A DNA stretch of 64,000 nt, taken from positions 186,001 to 250,000 of the forward strand of contig JACKEL010000006.1 in assembly GCA_020632975.1 (NCBI GenBank), written 5' to 3'. The position numbers were made by a program, and so were the translations under genes. This stretch comes from Myxococcales bacterium. GTDB taxonomy: Bacteria > Myxococcota_C > UBA6777. This document shows positions 62,813 to 64,000 of the stretch, piece by piece (within the stretch, counting starts at the first letter, position 1; each line of letters opens with the position of its first letter). The notes under the pieces are model-generated. The model had not been told where the DNA came from, made no database searches, and saw only the letters and a list, made by a program, of their open reading frames with translations.

Positions 62813-63805
62813 TTAGCGGATTCCTTTAAAGATCCGCTCCCAGCGGATCCGTTCCCAAAAATACCCGCCCTTTTCAGGACGCATTGAGAACCAGATCGAG
62901 AAGGCGCGACCTTTGATCATCTCAACGGGTACCAAGCCCCAGTCGCGACTATCCGAACTATGGTCACGGTTATCACCCATCACAAAGATGTGTCCGGGCT
63001 TTACGACGGGTCCCCAAGGACGCCTTGAGAGTGGGCCATTGTCCTTGGAAGACCAGTTTTGAAAGATGCTGTGTTCTTGCTCGTCCGCGAGGGTGGTGTA
63101 CTTCACACCAAACAAATCCTCTTGGTAGATACGCCCCTGTTTCTTTTCCCAGCGCGCATCATCCACAGGTTCGTGGTAGCTGTGCATCTCTTTTTTGGCC
63201 CGACTGATCGCCTTCCCATTGATGTACAGGACACCACCACGCACAGCGATGCGATCCCCTGGGAGACCCACCACGCGTTTGATAAAGTCTTTTCGATTAT
63301 CAATCAAAAAACTTGTGCGTTTTTCGGCTGGATAGATAAACACCACAACATCGCCTCGCTGGGGACCGCCACCGATGCGAAGTTTCTTGTTGATCAGGGG
63401 CATCCAGAGGCCATAAGACATCTTGTTGACAAAGATGTGATCACCGATCTCAAGCGTCGGAATCATCGAACCAGAGGGGATCTTGAACGGCTCGATCAGA
63501 AACGCCCGCAAGAGGATCGCGATGGTCACCGCAATCAAGATGGAGTCGCTATATTCGCGAAAGACACTCTTGCGATAAGGCCCAAGAATCCTCGCAGCGC
63601 TCATCTCTAGGGCTTTGAGGGCCTTGGAAAGCTTGTCTGCTTCGGGTTCTTTACGCTCAAGCTCTGCTTCGAGAAGCTTGATATCGCTATCCAACTTTTC
63701 AAGGTCCGCAGGCTCGATCTTCTTGGTGTGCTTCTTTTGCAGCCGCTTGACTTCAATCAACAAGCCATGTGCGCGGCGGCGCTCCATTGCGATGGCATTG
63801 GACAT
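62813..63805 (-). CDS. lepB: Signal peptidase I
   Basis: LepB cleaves signal peptides of exported proteins at the periplasmic face of the inner membrane. The 330-aa product has an N-terminal coiled-coil extension (about 1-70), a membrane helix (about 88-105), the catalytic Ser S113 in IPSGSMIPTLE and the general-base Lys K176 in DFIKRVVGLPGD, plus the GDNRDHSSDSR box near the C-terminus. Only one membrane helix precedes the catalytic domain, as in many non-enterobacterial forms. It lies downstream of lepA on the minus strand, the common lepA-lepB order. GAAGGA precedes the ATG. Confidence 0.96.
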   Translation of the reverse strand: MSNAIAMERRRAHGLLIEVKRLQKKHTKKIEPADLEKLDSDIKLLEAELERKEPEADKLSKALKALEMSAARILGPYRKSVFREYSDSILIAVTIAILLRAFLIEPFKIPSGSMIPTLEIGDHIFVNKMSYGLWMPLINKKLRIGGGPQRGDVVVFIYPAEKRTSFLIDNRKDFIKRVVGLPGDRIAVRGGVLYINGKAISRAKKEMHSYHEPVDDARWEKKQGRIYQEDLFGVKYTTLADEQEHSIFQNWSSKDNGPLSRRPWGPVVKPGHIFVMGDNRDHSSDSRDWGLVPVEMIKGRAFSIWFSMRPEKGGYFWERIRWERIFKGIR

Positions 63806-63858
63806 CGTTCTTTATCGTCCTTCTCTTGTAGGGGTCATTCGAACGAGCGGGAGATCGA

Positions 63859-64000
63859 TCAATCATCATCCAAACGCAACACAGCCATGAAGGCGCTTTG
63901 TGGGATCTCCACGCTACCGATCTGCTTCATGCGTTTCTTACCAGCTTTTTGCTTTTCCAAAAGCTTGCGTTTTCGGGAGATGTCACCGCCATAACACTTC
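63859..64000 (-). CDS. lepA: Elongation factor 4 (LepA), C-terminal end only
   Basis: LepA is a ribosome-associated GTPase that back-translocates or remodels stalled ribosomes. Only the last 47 residues are inside the window, and the gene continues beyond the right edge. They match the characteristic C-terminus KCYGGDISRKRKLLEKQ followed by AGKKRMKQIGSVEIPQ and end in a short acidic tail. The reading frame stops at 63859. It is 53 bases upstream of lepB and probably co-transcribed with it. Confidence 0.95.
   Translation of the reverse strand, partial: KCYGGDISRKRKLLEKQKAGKKRMKQIGSVEIPQSAFMAVLRLDDD

Overview
The window reads as chromosomal DNA from a Gram-negative bacterium of the Myxococcota (Deltaproteobacteria-like) type. 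The clearest evidence is a set of three secreted proteins that end in MYXO-CTERM-like tails (Gly/Cys motif, hydrophobic helix, Arg cluster). Further support comes from Cys-rich secreted proteins, a PEGA-domain Ser/Thr kinase with FHA and TPR neighbours, lipoproteins, an RND pump and a complete Bat (aerotolerance-type) operon. No species name can be given from sequence alone.

Layout. 1-3.9 kb: the distal end of a division cluster, ftsQ (5' end cut by the window), ftsA and ftsZ, with a six-unit, exactly 50-bp-periodic palindromic repeat array between ftsA and ftsZ. 3.9-17.6 kb: mixed envelope genes, namely a Cys-rich secreted protein, an orphan RND pump, a DUF4920 protein, a small membrane protein, a VIT/vWA protein, a SnoaL-like protein, an AraC regulator and a ten-repeat IPT/TIG lipoprotein. 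17.9-20 kb: queF, then an IscB element made of a structured omega-RNA (HEARO-type) region and the IscB RNA-guided nuclease gene. Its right-end hairpin stops a few bases before moxR. 20-35.3 kb: a nine-gene Bat operon (moxR, DUF58, DUF4381-like, two vWA genes, a 1480-aa TPR/glycosidase-like lipoprotein, BatD, BatE, and a TlpA-type thioredoxin fused to a second domain). 35.4-39.8 kb: a Usp gene, a second palindromic repeat cluster holding a 176-bp long palindrome, then an S9 peptidase and thrC on the minus strand. 40-47.5 kb: a plus-strand cluster of a MotA/TolQ/ZorA-topology coiled-coil protein, TerB-like protein, C2 protein, double-FHA membrane protein, Ser/Thr kinase and TPR/PEGA protein. 47.8-54.6 kb: a Lon-type protease, a tandem Usp protein, a hotdog thioesterase, a glutathionyl-hydroquinone reductase and a Cys-rich lipoprotein. 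54.6-62.6 kb: three tandem paralogous trypsin-like proteases carrying both a lipobox and a MYXO-CTERM tail. 62.8-64 kb: lepB and the 3' end of lepA.

How the parts fit. The Bat genes overlap or nearly touch, which points to one transcript for an AAA+/vWA periplasmic stress machine; the TlpA-like protein and BatE at its end fit a redox or envelope role. The 40-47.5 kb genes look like an envelope signalling group (kinase, phosphothreonine reader, PEGA/TPR proteins) next to an ion-channel-like protein. The tandem proteases are probably processed by the secretion genes typical of Myxococcota; lepB lies directly upstream of them on the same strand.

Most notable points: the IscB/omega-RNA element, with a zinc-ligand Cys replaced by Arg in its HNH domain, sitting against the Bat operon; the unusual Bat-operon proteins; the palindromic repeat arrays and the 176-bp palindrome; and an identical 15-bp inverted repeat upstream of two of the three protease genes. 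No tRNA, rRNA or CRISPR array was recognised.
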